Assembly: GCF_026094475.1 (NCBI RefSeq)
Contig: NZ_JAPELL010000001.1
Coordinates: 1,822,326-1,886,325 of the forward strand
Source: Homoserinimonas sedimenticola
Lineage (GTDB): Bacteria; Actinomycetota; Actinomycetes; Actinomycetales; Microbacteriaceae
Length of the DNA: 64,000 nt
Reading direction: 5' to 3'
In this document: positions 1-7,985 of the stretch, one piece after another
Numbering within the stretch: the first letter of the stretch is position 1
Layout: every line of letters starts with the position of its first letter
Position numbers and translations under genes: made by a program
Notes under the pieces: model-generated
Databases searched by the model: none
Told to the model about the DNA's origin: nothing
What the model saw: only the letters and a program-made list of their open reading frames with translations

Positions 1-867
1 GCGGGCCTTCCCGCCGCGATCGAGACCGTCACGGTGCTCTCGGGTGACCAGCGCATCCGTGCCACCTGGGAGGCGCCCGCCGACAACGGCGCCGCCATCA
101 CCGGCTACACGGTCAGCTGGTCGAGCGACGGGGGAACCACCTGGAGCACGGATGTCACGACCACGCGCACCTCGCTGTGGCTCCCGCGTCTGACGAACGA
201 CGTCGCCCACCTCGTGCGTGTCTCCGCGGTCAACGCGAAGGGTGCCGGCGTGCCCACCGTCTCCTCTCCCGTCACTCCGCGCATGATCCCCGACACCGTG
301 GAACTCGCGCCGGTTCCGCCGGTGACCGCGCCCCCCGTGGGGGAGTCCGCGCTCACGGTCGACGGCGAGACGCGGCCCGTCACGATCACGCGCGACCGGG
401 CCACCCAGTCGGTGACCCTTGAGGGCGACGGCTTCACGATGCGCCTCGACTCCCAGACGAGCACCGGTGAGACCTTTGACCTCGACGAGGCGGGCAACCT
501 CATGCTCATCGAGGAGGGCTACCTGCTCGTGGAGGGCGACGGCTTCAAGCCGAACACCGACGTCAACCTCTACCTGTTCTCAGAGCCCACCAGCCTCGGC
601 GCCGTCCGCACCGACAGCACGGGAGCCTTCAGCGGCCGGGTCCGGCTTCCGGAAGGAATCCCGGTCGGTCTTCACACCGTGCAGGCGGTCGGCATGAGCT
701 CCGACGGCGAGATCCGCGTGCTCTCCCTCGGCGTCCGCGTCATGCCGCAGCAGTTGCAGGTGACGGGAGCGGATGTCATGCAGTGGCTCTACGCGGGGCT
801 CGCGGCCGCAGCATCCGGCATCGTGCTCGTGGGCATTGCCGGCCTGCGGCGCCGCCGCACCGCCTGA
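1..867 (+). CDS. Fibronectin type III surface protein, C-terminal part (5' end outside window)
   Basis: The reading frame is open from base 1, so this is the C-terminal 288 residues of a longer protein. An Fn3 domain occupies roughly the first 100 residues (ATWEAPADNGAAITGYTVSW, then VRVSAVNAKGAG near its end). A proline-rich linker and a beta-rich region follow, and then a C-terminal hydrophobic helix (WLYAGLAAAASGIVLVGIAG) with a basic RRRR tail. That architecture fits a wall- or membrane-anchored adhesin-like protein exposed outside the cell. No LPXTG motif is visible before the helix, so sortase anchoring is not supported. The N-terminal domains and true start lie upstream. Ligand and role are unknown. 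Confidence 0.75.
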   Translation, partial: AGLPAAIETVTVLSGDQRIRATWEAPADNGAAITGYTVSWSSDGGTTWSTDVTTTRTSLWLPRLTNDVAHLVRVSAVNAKGAGVPTVSSPVTPRMIPDTVELAPVPPVTAPPVGESALTVDGETRPVTITRDRATQSVTLEGDGFTMRLDSQTSTGETFDLDEAGNLMLIEEGYLLVEGDGFKPNTDVNLYLFSEPTSLGAVRTDSTGAFSGRVRLPEGIPVGLHTVQAVGMSSDGEIRVLSLGVRVMPQQLQVTGADVMQWLYAGLAAAASGIVLVGIAGLRRRRTA

Positions 868-877
868 GCTGCGAGCG

Positions 878-1534
878 TCACGGGAGCAGGAGGTCGTGTA
901 GATCCTGGGGTGACTTCGCCACTCCGATCGCACCCTCCTGCTCCTCCTCCGCGCCGTAGCCCCACTCGACGAAGATCGCCGGGATGCCGTGGGCGGCCGC
1001 CCCCTCGACGTCGTGCAGGCGGTCGCCGACCATGACGGCACGGCTCGTGTCGACGCCGATCATCGTGAAGCGGCGCATCGCATCCTCGACGACATCCTTC
1101 TTGGCGCTGCGGATCTCGTCGATCGAGGAGCCCGCGAGGACGCGGAAATACTGCGTCAGGTTGGCGTTGTCGAGGATGACCGAGGCTGGAAACTCCGGCT
1201 TCGAGGTCGCTAGCCCGAGCGGGATGCCCGCGCGGTGAATCGCCTTGAGGATGCCCGGGATCCCGTCGAAGATCGGGCTGCCGTGCACGTTGTGCTCGAG
1301 GTAGTGCTGGCGGTAGATCGCGAGGGCCTGCGCCGACTCGACCTCATCCATTCCCGCCCGCACCCGGAACGACTCGAGGATCGGCGGGCCCACATAGGCG
1401 AGCAACTCCTCCGGGTCGGGCACCTCTCGCCCGAGCTTCTCGAACATGTAACCCAGCGAGGCGGTTATGCCCGGGGCCGAATCGGAGATGGTGCCGTCGA
1501 GGTCGAAAAGGATGCAGGTCCAGGGCTGGCTCAT
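878..1534 (-). CDS. HAD-superfamily hydrolase, phosphoglycolate phosphatase-like
   Basis: A 218-residue cytoplasmic phosphatase of the HAD family (Gph/PGP-like). Motif I is FDLDGTISDS near residue 10, with the nucleophile Asp and the acid/base Asp. Motif II is the Thr/Ser of LATSKPE, near residue 110. Motif III is the Lys of SAKKD. Motif IV is MVGDRLHDVEGA near residue 168. A helical C1-type cap lies between motifs I and II. The length is normal. It may hydrolyse 2-phosphoglycolate or another small phosphomonoester, since HAD substrates cannot be fixed from sequence. It converges with the Fn3 gene and is followed by the YciI gene on the same strand. Confidence 0.85.
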   Translation of the reverse strand: MSQPWTCILFDLDGTISDSAPGITASLGYMFEKLGREVPDPEELLAYVGPPILESFRVRAGMDEVESAQALAIYRQHYLEHNVHGSPIFDGIPGILKAIHRAGIPLGLATSKPEFPASVILDNANLTQYFRVLAGSSIDEIRSAKKDVVEDAMRRFTMIGVDTSRAVMVGDRLHDVEGAAAHGIPAIFVEWGYGAEEEQEGAIGVAKSPQDLHDLLLP

Positions 1535-1557
1535 GCCTTCAACCTACGCGCGTGTGA

Positions 1558-1842
1558 TCAGCGCAGGGACCCCAGCACGACCGAGTACTCGAGAATGCGG
1601 CGACTGCCCACGAGTCCCTCGAGCTGGAACGGGTCTGCGTCGAGGAGCTCAGCGGCGCGCTCGGCGGAAGGCACGTCCATGATCAACAGGGCGCCCGCGC
1701 GCTCGCCCTCGAAGGTGGGGCCGCTCGCGATCAGCTCGCGCGAGTCGACGAGCGTCGCGAGGTACTCGCGGTGGGCGGCGCGGTGCTGGTCGCGGCCCTC
1801 CGTGTCGTCGGTGTAGTCGTAGAGCACGGCGAAGGTGGGCAC
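1558..1842 (-). CDS. YciI family protein
   Basis: A 94-residue protein of the YciI/YCII fold (ferredoxin-like, dimeric). It opens with a beta strand MPTFAVLYDY, has the H-R-x-x-H pattern expected around RDQHRAAHREYL, and ends with the typical AAELLDADPFQLEGL and ILEYSVV segments. Family members are small cytoplasmic enzymes or binding proteins. A His-Asp pair has been implicated in catalysis in some members, but most have no assigned substrate. The start is GTG (M=GTG, PTFAVLY). It lies 28 bases downstream of nucS on the same strand, so co-transcription is plausible. Specific function unknown. Confidence 0.8.
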   Translation of the reverse strand: MPTFAVLYDYTDDTEGRDQHRAAHREYLATLVDSRELIASGPTFEGERAGALLIMDVPSAERAAELLDADPFQLEGLVGSRRILEYSVVLGSLR

Positions 1843-1870
1843 GGGAGACTCCGATCAGAAGAGGTAGTGG

Positions 1871-2566
1871 TCAGAAGAGACGAAGGTGGCTGTCGTCCAT
1901 GCCGCGCATCGCGTCATAGTCGAGCACGACACAGCGGATGCCTCGGTCCTCCGCCAGCGTGCGGGCCTGGGGTTTGATCTCCTGAGCCGCAAAGATCCCG
2001 GCCACTGGCGCAAGGAGCGGGTCGCGGTTCATCAGCTCGAGGTAGCGGGTGAGTTGTTCCACGCCGTCGATGTCGCCGCGGCGCTTGATCTCGACCGCCA
2101 CACTGGCGCCTGCGGCATCCGTCGCCAGGATGTCGACAGGGCCGATCGCCGTCATGTACTCGCGCCGCACGAGCCGGTAACCCTCACCGAGGGTTTCGAT
2201 CTGCTCGGCGAGCAGCTTCTGCAGATGCGCCTCGACGCCATCCTTCTGCAGGCCGGGGTCGACGCCCAGATCGTGCTGGCTGTCGTGCAGCACCTCGTGG
2301 ATCGAGATCACCAGCATGTCGGCCGTCTTCGCCTGGGTGACGCGCCAGATCTCGGTGACGCCCGCATCCGCCTGCTCGGGCTCTGGCTCCATCGTGGTGA
2401 GTGCGCACGGCGGGCTCATCCAGTTGAGCGGCTTGTAGCTGAGCGAGTCCGAGTGCACGAGCACGCTGCCGTCGGCCTTGAGCAGCAGCAGCCGGGTCGC
2501 GAGGGGCAGGTGGGCGCTCAGTCGACCGGCATAGTCGACGGAGCACTTGGCAATGACAAGACGCAC
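1871..2566 (-). CDS. nucS: Endonuclease NucS (mismatch-specific)
   Basis: A 231-residue NucS/EndoMS homologue. The N-terminal half (residues 1-110) is the beta-sandwich DNA-binding and dimerisation region ([24 protein letters not shown]). The C-terminal half is a RecB-like nuclease with the PD-(D/E)xK residues visible as Asp145 (GPVDILATD), Glu159 and Lys161 (AVEIKRRGD). In actinobacteria NucS replaces MutS/MutL: it cuts both strands at G-T, G-G and T-T mismatches and interacts with the DNA polymerase sliding clamp. The C-terminal DDSHLRLF resembles the clamp-interacting tail known in this family. The GTG start gives the full family length. It appears intact and cytoplasmic. Confidence 0.95.
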   Translation of the reverse strand: MRLVIAKCSVDYAGRLSAHLPLATRLLLLKADGSVLVHSDSLSYKPLNWMSPPCALTTMEPEPEQADAGVTEIWRVTQAKTADMLVISIHEVLHDSQHDLGVDPGLQKDGVEAHLQKLLAEQIETLGEGYRLVRREYMTAIGPVDILATDAAGASVAVEIKRRGDIDGVEQLTRYLELMNRDPLLAPVAGIFAAQEIKPQARTLAEDRGIRCVVLDYDAMRGMDDSHLRLF

Positions 2567-2587
2567 CTGATCGAGGGTAGTCGGTCG

Positions 2588-3799
2588 TCAGCGGATGCTG
2601 CGGGGCTCGCGCGCGGCGGGCGATGCGAGCCCCGCAGCGATCACGAGCACCAGCACGAAGAGGAGGGCCCGGAGGAGGCCGAACTGCTCGCCCAGGAAGC
2701 CGATCGTGAGCGGCCCAGCGAGGAAGGCGAGGTAGCCGATCGTTGCGACAGCGCTCACGCGCGCCGCCGCCGTGCGCGGGTCATCCGCCGCCGCCGACAT
2801 GCCCGTGGGAAAACCGAGGGCCGAGCCGAGGCCCCAAAGTGCCACGCCGACGACGGCCACCCAGACCACGGGCACGAAGATCACCAGCACGAGGCCGAGC
2901 GCGGCGAGGGCGGCGCTCGCCCGGAGCACGGGAACCCTCCCGAAGCGGTCGAGCACCGCTACCCCCGCAAGCCGGCCCACCGTCATGGCCGTGACGAAGA
3001 GGCCGAAGACGAGAGCGCCGGAGGCGCGCTCCATGCCGTGGCCCTCCACCATCGTGAGCGCCAGCCAGTCGTTGGCCGAGCCCTCCGCGAGAGCCATACC
3101 GAGCACGAGAACTCCGATGAGGAGCGTACGACCGTCACGCCAGATCGAGAGGCGGTCACGCCAGGAGCTCGGCGGCGCATCGTCGTCGGGAACGTCGGCG
3201 ACATCCTCACGCTGCGTGGCGCGCACGCTCAGCGCTCCCGCCGCAATGATGATGACGGAGACGACCGTCGCCTGGGCCGGGATGGGCACGCTGAGAAGCT
3301 CGCACAGCGCACCCACGCCCGCTCCCAGCATCGTTCCCAGGCTGAAGAACGCGTGATACACGGGCATGACGGTGCGGCCGAGCATCCGCTCATTGACGGC
3401 CCCGCTGAGGTTCATGGCCACATCTGCCGTGGAGAGGGCGGCGCCGAAGAAGCCGAGCCCGCCGGCGACGACCCAGAAGCCGCTGGTCTCGAGCGTGACG
3501 CCGAACCCCGCGACGATGAGGCCCAGGGGACCGAGCCCGAGGCACCAGGCCATGAGGCGGCGCGTGCCGATGAGCGCGATGAGGTGACTGGAGGCGAGCA
3601 GGCCGAGGATCGAGCCGATCGCGATGAAGAGAACGAGGATGCCCATCTCGGCGGTGGAGACGCCGAGTGCATCCTTGATGGCGGGGGTGCGCGCCATCCA
3701 ACTCGCGATGCCCAGACCGCAGAGGGCGAAGATGACGAAGAGCGCGTTGCGCCAGGCGGTGATCTCGGCGCGCGTGAGCGCTGCGGCGGGGGCGGTCAT
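2588..3799 (-). CDS. MFS transporter
   Basis: A 403-residue integral membrane protein with about 12 hydrophobic segments, typical of the major facilitator superfamily (YbjJ/AraJ-like group). A conserved loop lies between helices 2 and 3 (LIALIGTRRLMAWCLGLG) and a matching basic loop occurs in the second half (VLDRFGRVPVL). Substrate unknown; sugar and drug export are both possible. It is transcribed divergently from a LacI-family regulator and shares a 64-base intergenic region holding two 14-bp palindromes. That makes it the probable main target of that regulator, and a small carbohydrate-like effector is plausible. ATG start; no signs of damage. Confidence 0.85.
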   Translation of the reverse strand: MTAPAAALTRAEITAWRNALFVIFALCGLGIASWMARTPAIKDALGVSTAEMGILVLFIAIGSILGLLASSHLIALIGTRRLMAWCLGLGPLGLIVAGFGVTLETSGFWVVAGGLGFFGAALSTADVAMNLSGAVNERMLGRTVMPVYHAFFSLGTMLGAGVGALCELLSVPIPAQATVVSVIIIAAGALSVRATQREDVADVPDDDAPPSSWRDRLSIWRDGRTLLIGVLVLGMALAEGSANDWLALTMVEGHGMERASGALVFGLFVTAMTVGRLAGVAVLDRFGRVPVLRASAALAALGLVLVIFVPVVWVAVVGVALWGLGSALGFPTGMSAAADDPRTAAARVSAVATIGYLAFLAGPLTIGFLGEQFGLLRALLFVLVLVIAAGLASPAAREPRSIR

Positions 3800-3820
3800 C
3801 GTTCTCCGGAAGTTGCAGGG

Positions 3821-3848
3821 TCGAATCGATTCGATCGAATCGGTTCGA
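3821..3848. promoter_or_regulatory. Two tandem 14-bp palindromic operators between MFS and LacI genes
   Basis: TCGAATCGATTCGA at 3821-3834 is a perfect palindrome. It is followed with no gap by TCGAATCGGTTCGA at 3835-3848, which differs at one base. The second site abuts TAGGCT (3850-3855), a likely -10 for the regulator, whose ATG is 8 bases further on. This is the expected position for autoregulation and repression of the divergent transporter by the LacI-family protein encoded at 3864. Confidence 0.75.
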
Positions 3849-3863
3849 GTAGGCTAACAAGCC

Positions 3864-4940
3864 ATGGACGCCCACGCAACGAGAGCACGAGCGACGCTCG
3901 CGGCCGTCGCGGAGCGCGCGGGAGTCTCTCGTTCGACCGCCTCGCTCGCGTTCAGCGGTGCCGGTCCCGTCGCCCCCGAGACCCGCGACCGCGTGCTCGA
4001 GGCCGCGCGCACCCTCGGGTACGGCGGTCCAGACCCCGTCGCGCGGTCGCTACGCCGCGGCCGCACCGGCATCGTCGGCGTTGTCATCGAAGATCGTCTG
4101 CGCGAAGCATTCCGCGACCCCATGAACATCCCCATGCTCGACGGACTCGCCGACGAACTCGGCACAGCGGGCCTCAGCATCCTTCTCCTCACCGACCCCA
4201 CGACGGCCGGCTCGGACCCCGGTGTTCCCGCCGTCATCGAAACGGCACCCATGGATGCGGTCGTGCTGGTGGGATGCAGCACGCGGCTCGACGCATCCGT
4301 CGCCCTCCTGCGCCGCCGCCGCATCCCCATCGCGGCGATCGAGGCGGAGCCCATGGAGGGCGTGCTCGACATCGCCCTCGACAACCGCCGCGCGAGCGCA
4401 CTCGGGGCAGCCCGGATGCACGAACTCGGCCACCGCGATATCGCCGTCGTCACCCTCCCGCTCGGGCCCGAGCACTCCGCCGGCGCCCTCGCGGAGGACT
4501 GGGAGGCGCGCGCGACATCGTTCCCCGCAGCGGAGCGGCTGCGGGGCGTGCTCGACGTCTACGACACCCTGCGCGGATGGATGGCCCCGGCGAGCTCGAT
4601 CGCCTCCGGATACACAGCCGGCCTCAGCATCCTTGCCGATCCGCAGCACCGACCTACCGCCGTCATCGCGCAGAGCGACCTCCTCGCCCTCGGCGTCATC
4701 CGCGCCGCCGACGAGCTGGGGTTGATGGTGCCGGCGGATCTCAGCGTGCTCGGCTTCGACGGCATCCGCACGGAAGGCTACGGCGGCGTCGAACTCACAA
4801 CCCTCGTGCAGCCCGCCATCGAGAAGGGACGAGCCGCGGGGCGGGGCGTGCTGCGACTACTCGCGGGCGAACCCGCCCCGCCCGTGCTCCTGCGCTGCAC
4901 CCTCCGGCCGGGCCAAACGGTGGGCCCGCCCGCGGCGTGA
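3864..4940 (+). CDS. LacI-family transcriptional regulator
   Basis: A 358-residue repressor. The N-terminal helix-turn-helix is seen in TLAAVAERAGVSRSTASLAF (residues about 10-30), followed by the hinge helix region DRVLEAARTLGYG. The rest is a periplasmic-binding-protein-like effector domain (GIVGVVIEDRL, AVVLVGCSTRLD, LGFDGIRTEGYGGVELTTL). Transcription starts probably just upstream of the ATG, making it leaderless or nearly so. The tandem palindromes directly upstream are the likely binding sites, so it should control itself and the divergent MFS gene. Effector unknown. It is separate from the cellobiose regulator at 39707. Confidence 0.9.
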   Translation: MDAHATRARATLAAVAERAGVSRSTASLAFSGAGPVAPETRDRVLEAARTLGYGGPDPVARSLRRGRTGIVGVVIEDRLREAFRDPMNIPMLDGLADELGTAGLSILLLTDPTTAGSDPGVPAVIETAPMDAVVLVGCSTRLDASVALLRRRRIPIAAIEAEPMEGVLDIALDNRRASALGAARMHELGHRDIAVVTLPLGPEHSAGALAEDWEARATSFPAAERLRGVLDVYDTLRGWMAPASSIASGYTAGLSILADPQHRPTAVIAQSDLLALGVIRAADELGLMVPADLSVLGFDGIRTEGYGGVELTTLVQPAIEKGRAAGRGVLRLLAGEPAPPVLLRCTLRPGQTVGPPAA

Positions 4941-4965
4941 GCCGCGGCATCCGCCCCCCCACCGA

Positions 4966-5035
4966 AACAGCGCGGTGTTTTCAGCTCAACGCGCGGGCAG
5001 AAAACGCCGCGCGGAACAGAAAGCACCGCGCTGTT
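4966..5035. repeat. Palindromic repeat element, copy A (REP-like hairpin)
   Basis: The left arm begins AACAGCGCGGTGTTTTC (4966-4982) and the right arm ends with its inverted equivalent CACCGCGCTGTT (5024-5035). The centre carries a second partial copy of the arm (GCAGAAAACGCCGCGCGG, 4997-5014). It lies between the convergent LacI and MATE genes, where it could also act as a bidirectional terminator. It is the most diverged of four copies; the others are at 31561, 32725 and 50412. Confidence 0.8.
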
Positions 5036-5053
5036 GTGGCGGAGGAGGCCCCG

Positions 5054-6367
5054 TCAGGGTGCTGCGCCCGTCACCATCCAGCGCGTGGTGCGGGCCCGTA
5101 GCCCGAGGGTGAGTGCGCGCGCTCCGATGTACCCGAAGCCGAAGGCGAGCCACAGCCACGGCATGGTGGGCTCGGGGTGGCCGAGCGCGACCCAGGCGAG
5201 GAGGGGCGCATACATCGCGACATTCACGAGCCCGGTGAGGGCGAGGTAGCGTGCGTCGCCGGCCCCGATCAGCACGCCGTCGAGCACGAAGACGTAACCG
5301 GCGAGCGGTATGCCCGCCGCCATCACGAGGAGCGTCGGCGCGATCGACGCACGCACCTCTGTGTCACCAGTGAAGGCGAAACCCAGCCACGGTGACAGCG
5401 CGGCGATCACGGCCCCCAGCACAAGCCCCGAGACGAGGCCGTGCAGGATGAGCCTGCGGGTCACGGCGGTCACGCGCGGCACATCCGATGCTCCGAGCCC
5501 ATGCCCGATCATCGCCTGGCCCGCGATCGCCAGCGCGTCGAGCGCGAAGGCGAGCGTCGAGAAGACCGTCATCGCGATCTGGAGGGTCGCGAGCTCCGTC
5601 ACGCCCAGGCCGGATGCCACGGCCACTGTCGCGAGCATGGCGACCCGCAGCGCGGCGGTCCGCAGCAGCAGCCAGGCGCCGGACCCGGCAACCCCGCCGA
5701 CGCCGCGCAGCCCCGGACGCAGGGCGGCACCCGTGCTGCGGGCGGCCCGTACGGCCATGACGATATACACGGCTGCCATGCCCCACTGCGCGATGACCGT
5801 GCCGATCGCCGAACCCGCGATGCCCCAGCCGAGCCCGTAGATGAGCACCGCGTTGAGCGCGATGTTGGCGCCGAAGCCCGCCGTCGCGACCACGAGGGGC
5901 GTGCGGGTGTCCTGAAGGCCGCGCAGGAGCCCGGATGCCGCGATCACGAGCAGCATGGCCGGGATGCCCCACAGCGAGAGTGACAGGTAGACGTGAGCCT
6001 CCTCGCCGACCTGGGCGGTGCTGCCGAATGCGCCGACGAGGGCCTCGACCGTAGGGAGGCCGATCACGACGAGCGCGACGCCGAGCAGGAGAGCCAGCCA
6101 CATCCCGTCGATGCCGGCCCGGATGGCACCTGCCCGGTCGCCCGAGCCGAGGCGCCGCGCGACCGCCGGCGTCGTCGCGTAGGCGAGGAACACGAGCAGC
6201 CCCACGACCGTCTGCAACACCGCACTTGCGATGCCAAGGCCGGCGAGAGCATCCGCCCCCAGGTGGCCGATCATGGCGGTGTCGGCGAGCAGGAACAGCG
6301 GCTCAGCGACGAGCGCGCCGAGCGCGGGCACGGCGAGCCGCAGGATGTCGCGGTCGATCGCTTTCAC
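5054..6367 (-). CDS. MATE family efflux transporter (DinF-like)
   Basis: A 437-residue polytopic membrane protein with about 12 helices arranged as two MatE halves. The N-terminus has the family pattern DRDILRLAVPALGALVAEPL, then LADTAMIGHLGADALAGLGI. The second half opens near LQIAMTVFSTLAFALDALAI and contains IAGQAMIGHGLGA. It resembles the DinF branch, which uses an ion gradient to export drugs or other small molecules. The GTG start (KAIDRDIL) matches the family N-terminus. Immediately upstream (6380-6611) lies an unusual mirrored array of 15-bp repeats that may regulate it. Confidence 0.9.
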   Translation of the reverse strand: MKAIDRDILRLAVPALGALVAEPLFLLADTAMIGHLGADALAGLGIASAVLQTVVGLLVFLAYATTPAVARRLGSGDRAGAIRAGIDGMWLALLLGVALVVIGLPTVEALVGAFGSTAQVGEEAHVYLSLSLWGIPAMLLVIAASGLLRGLQDTRTPLVVATAGFGANIALNAVLIYGLGWGIAGSAIGTVIAQWGMAAVYIVMAVRAARSTGAALRPGLRGVGGVAGSGAWLLLRTAALRVAMLATVAVASGLGVTELATLQIAMTVFSTLAFALDALAIAGQAMIGHGLGASDVPRVTAVTRRLILHGLVSGLVLGAVIAALSPWLGFAFTGDTEVRASIAPTLLVMAAGIPLAGYVFVLDGVLIGAGDARYLALTGLVNVAMYAPLLAWVALGHPEPTMPWLWLAFGFGYIGARALTLGLRARTTRWMVTGAAP

Positions 6368-6379
6368 CGTGCCTCCCCG

Positions 6380-6611
6380 TTCATCATTCAGGAACTATGC
6401 CCGCTGCATCCGCTCATCATTCAGGAACTACGGGCGTCGGGCCGATTCATCAGGAAGGTGCAGTGACAAAAGTGATCGCTGATATCCAGCGGGACCAGAG
6501 GGGTCAGGGACATCCGCCCAAGAGCACGACTTCCTGAATTATGAAGGGCCGCGCGACTGTCGGTTCCTGAATAATGAAGAGTCGCCGGACCGCTGGTTCC
6601 TGAATGATGAA
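6380..6611. repeat. Mirrored array of a 15-bp repeat with 33-bp period
   Basis: Three copies of TTCATCATTCAGGAA-like sequence read forward at 6380-6394, 6413-6427 and 6446-6456 (the third lacks 4 bases). Three read in reverse (TTCCTGAAT-x-ATGAA) at 6531-6545, 6564-6578 and 6597-6611. Within each triplet the copies start exactly 33 bases apart, with unrelated 18-base spacers. A short imperfect dyad, CGCTG-ATATC-CAGCG (6477-6491), lies in the middle. The array fills the gap between the permease stop and the MATE start. The first copy ends only 12 bases before the end of the MATE untranslated region, so operator sites are possible. No known element was recognised. Confidence 0.7.
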
Positions 6612-6621
6612 AGCGGATGCC

Positions 6622-7887
6622 TCAGAGAGCCGTGCCGCGGACCCGACCGATGATCGCCATCAGGTGGTAGACGACGAGCGCCGCAACCGTGCCGAGGATG
6701 ATGCCGCCGAAGGTGATGCCGTCGCCGCCGAGGGTGAAGTCCGCGATCGCGATGATGAGCGCGACACCGGCCGTGAACTGGTTGCGTGGCTTGGAGAAGT
6801 CGACGTTGTTCTCGACCCAGATGCGCACGCCGATGATTCCGATGAGCCCGTAGAGGGCGGTCGTGACGCCGCCGAGCACTCCCGGGGGGATCGTGAAGAT
6901 CACGGCGCCGATCTTGGGCGAAAGTCCGAGGAGGATGGCGGCGATGCCGGCGACCCAATAGGCGGCCGTCGAGAACACGCGGGTGGCCGACATGACGCCG
7001 ATGTTCTCGCCGTAGGTGGTCGTGGGGGAGCCGCCGCCGATGCCGGCGATGACGGTTGCGAGGCCGTCGGCGAAAAGGGCGCGGCCCATGAGCGGGTCGA
7101 GGTTGCGGTCGGTGAGCTGCGCGACCCCCTTCACGTGGCCCACGTTCTCCGCAATGAGGGCGAGCACGACCGGCAGGAACATGAGGTAGATGAAGAGGTG
7201 GTCGGTGCTGAAGGTCGGCAGGATGAATTCGGGCAGGCCGATCCACGGGGCATCCGCGACACCGCTGAGGTCGACCTCGCCCATCAGCAGCGCGAAGACG
7301 TAGCCGACCGCGACGCCGACGACGATCGAGAGTCGGCCGATCATCCCCTTGAAGAGCACGGCCACGAGGATGACGGCGAGCAGCGTGACGACCGCCGTGA
7401 GCGGCGCCACCTCGAAGTTGGCCTTGGCGGCGGGCGCGAGGTTGAAGCCGATGAGGGCGACGATCGTGCCGGCGACGACGGGCGGCATGAGCGCGTTGAT
7501 CCAGCCGGTGCCCGCGAGGTGCACGATCGCGCCGACGATCGCCAGCAGGGCGCCGACGACGATGATTCCGCCGAGCGCGACCGACTTGCCATCGGATGCC
7601 ACGGCCGCCGTGATGGGCGCGATGAAGGCGAACGACGAGCCGAGGTAGCTGGGCAGGCGGTTCTTCGTGATGAGCAGGAAGAGCAGGGTGCCGAGCCCGG
7701 AGAAGAGCAGGGTCGTGCTGGGCGAGAAGCCCGTGATGAGCGGCACGAGGAAGGTCGCGCCGAACATCGCCACGATGTGCTGCCCGCCGAAGCCGAGGGT
7801 GCGGGGCCAGCTGAGCCGCTCCTCGGGGAGGACGATCTCGGATGCCGCAACATCCTTGCCGTCGCCGTGCAGTTTCCAGATCGCCAT
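6622..7887 (-). CDS. Uracil/xanthine permease (NCS2 family)
   Basis: A 421-residue nucleobase:cation symporter-2 protein with about 14 membrane segments. UraA-like features include QHIVAMFGATFLVPLITGF near residue 40, the conserved SSFAFIAPI, and the central motif GVAQLTDRN followed by GIGGGSPTTTYGENIGVM, which contains the substrate-binding Glu. It should import uracil, or possibly xanthine, by proton symport. The start at 7887 (MAIWKLHGDG) is chosen because GAGGAG lies 5 bases upstream; an in-frame ATG nine codons earlier is possible. It is divergent from the M13 peptidase. No PyrR-like attenuator was recognised. Confidence 0.9.
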   Translation of the reverse strand: MAIWKLHGDGKDVAASEIVLPEERLSWPRTLGFGGQHIVAMFGATFLVPLITGFSPSTTLLFSGLGTLLFLLITKNRLPSYLGSSFAFIAPITAAVASDGKSVALGGIIVVGALLAIVGAIVHLAGTGWINALMPPVVAGTIVALIGFNLAPAAKANFEVAPLTAVVTLLAVILVAVLFKGMIGRLSIVVGVAVGYVFALLMGEVDLSGVADAPWIGLPEFILPTFSTDHLFIYLMFLPVVLALIAENVGHVKGVAQLTDRNLDPLMGRALFADGLATVIAGIGGGSPTTTYGENIGVMSATRVFSTAAYWVAGIAAILLGLSPKIGAVIFTIPPGVLGGVTTALYGLIGIIGVRIWVENNVDFSKPRNQFTAGVALIIAIADFTLGGDGITFGGIILGTVAALVVYHLMAIIGRVRGTAL

Positions 7888-7985
7888 GGTGCTCCTCGGT
7901 GGTTCTCGGGCCACCCCCGCGGGCGGGCCATCCGAGAGACTAGCGCCTCAGGTGCCGTGTCGGTGTGACTCGTTAGGGTGGGTCC

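Noticed and set aside
1886-5101. A 1071-codon open frame on the + strand
   Set aside because: It is antisense to nucS and the MFS gene, rich in Arg/His/Glu with no domain, and is a by-product of high GC.
6380-6611. CRISPR array
   Set aside because: Repeats are 15 bp with 18-bp spacers, in two orientations, with no cas genes. The mirrored layout does not fit a CRISPR.
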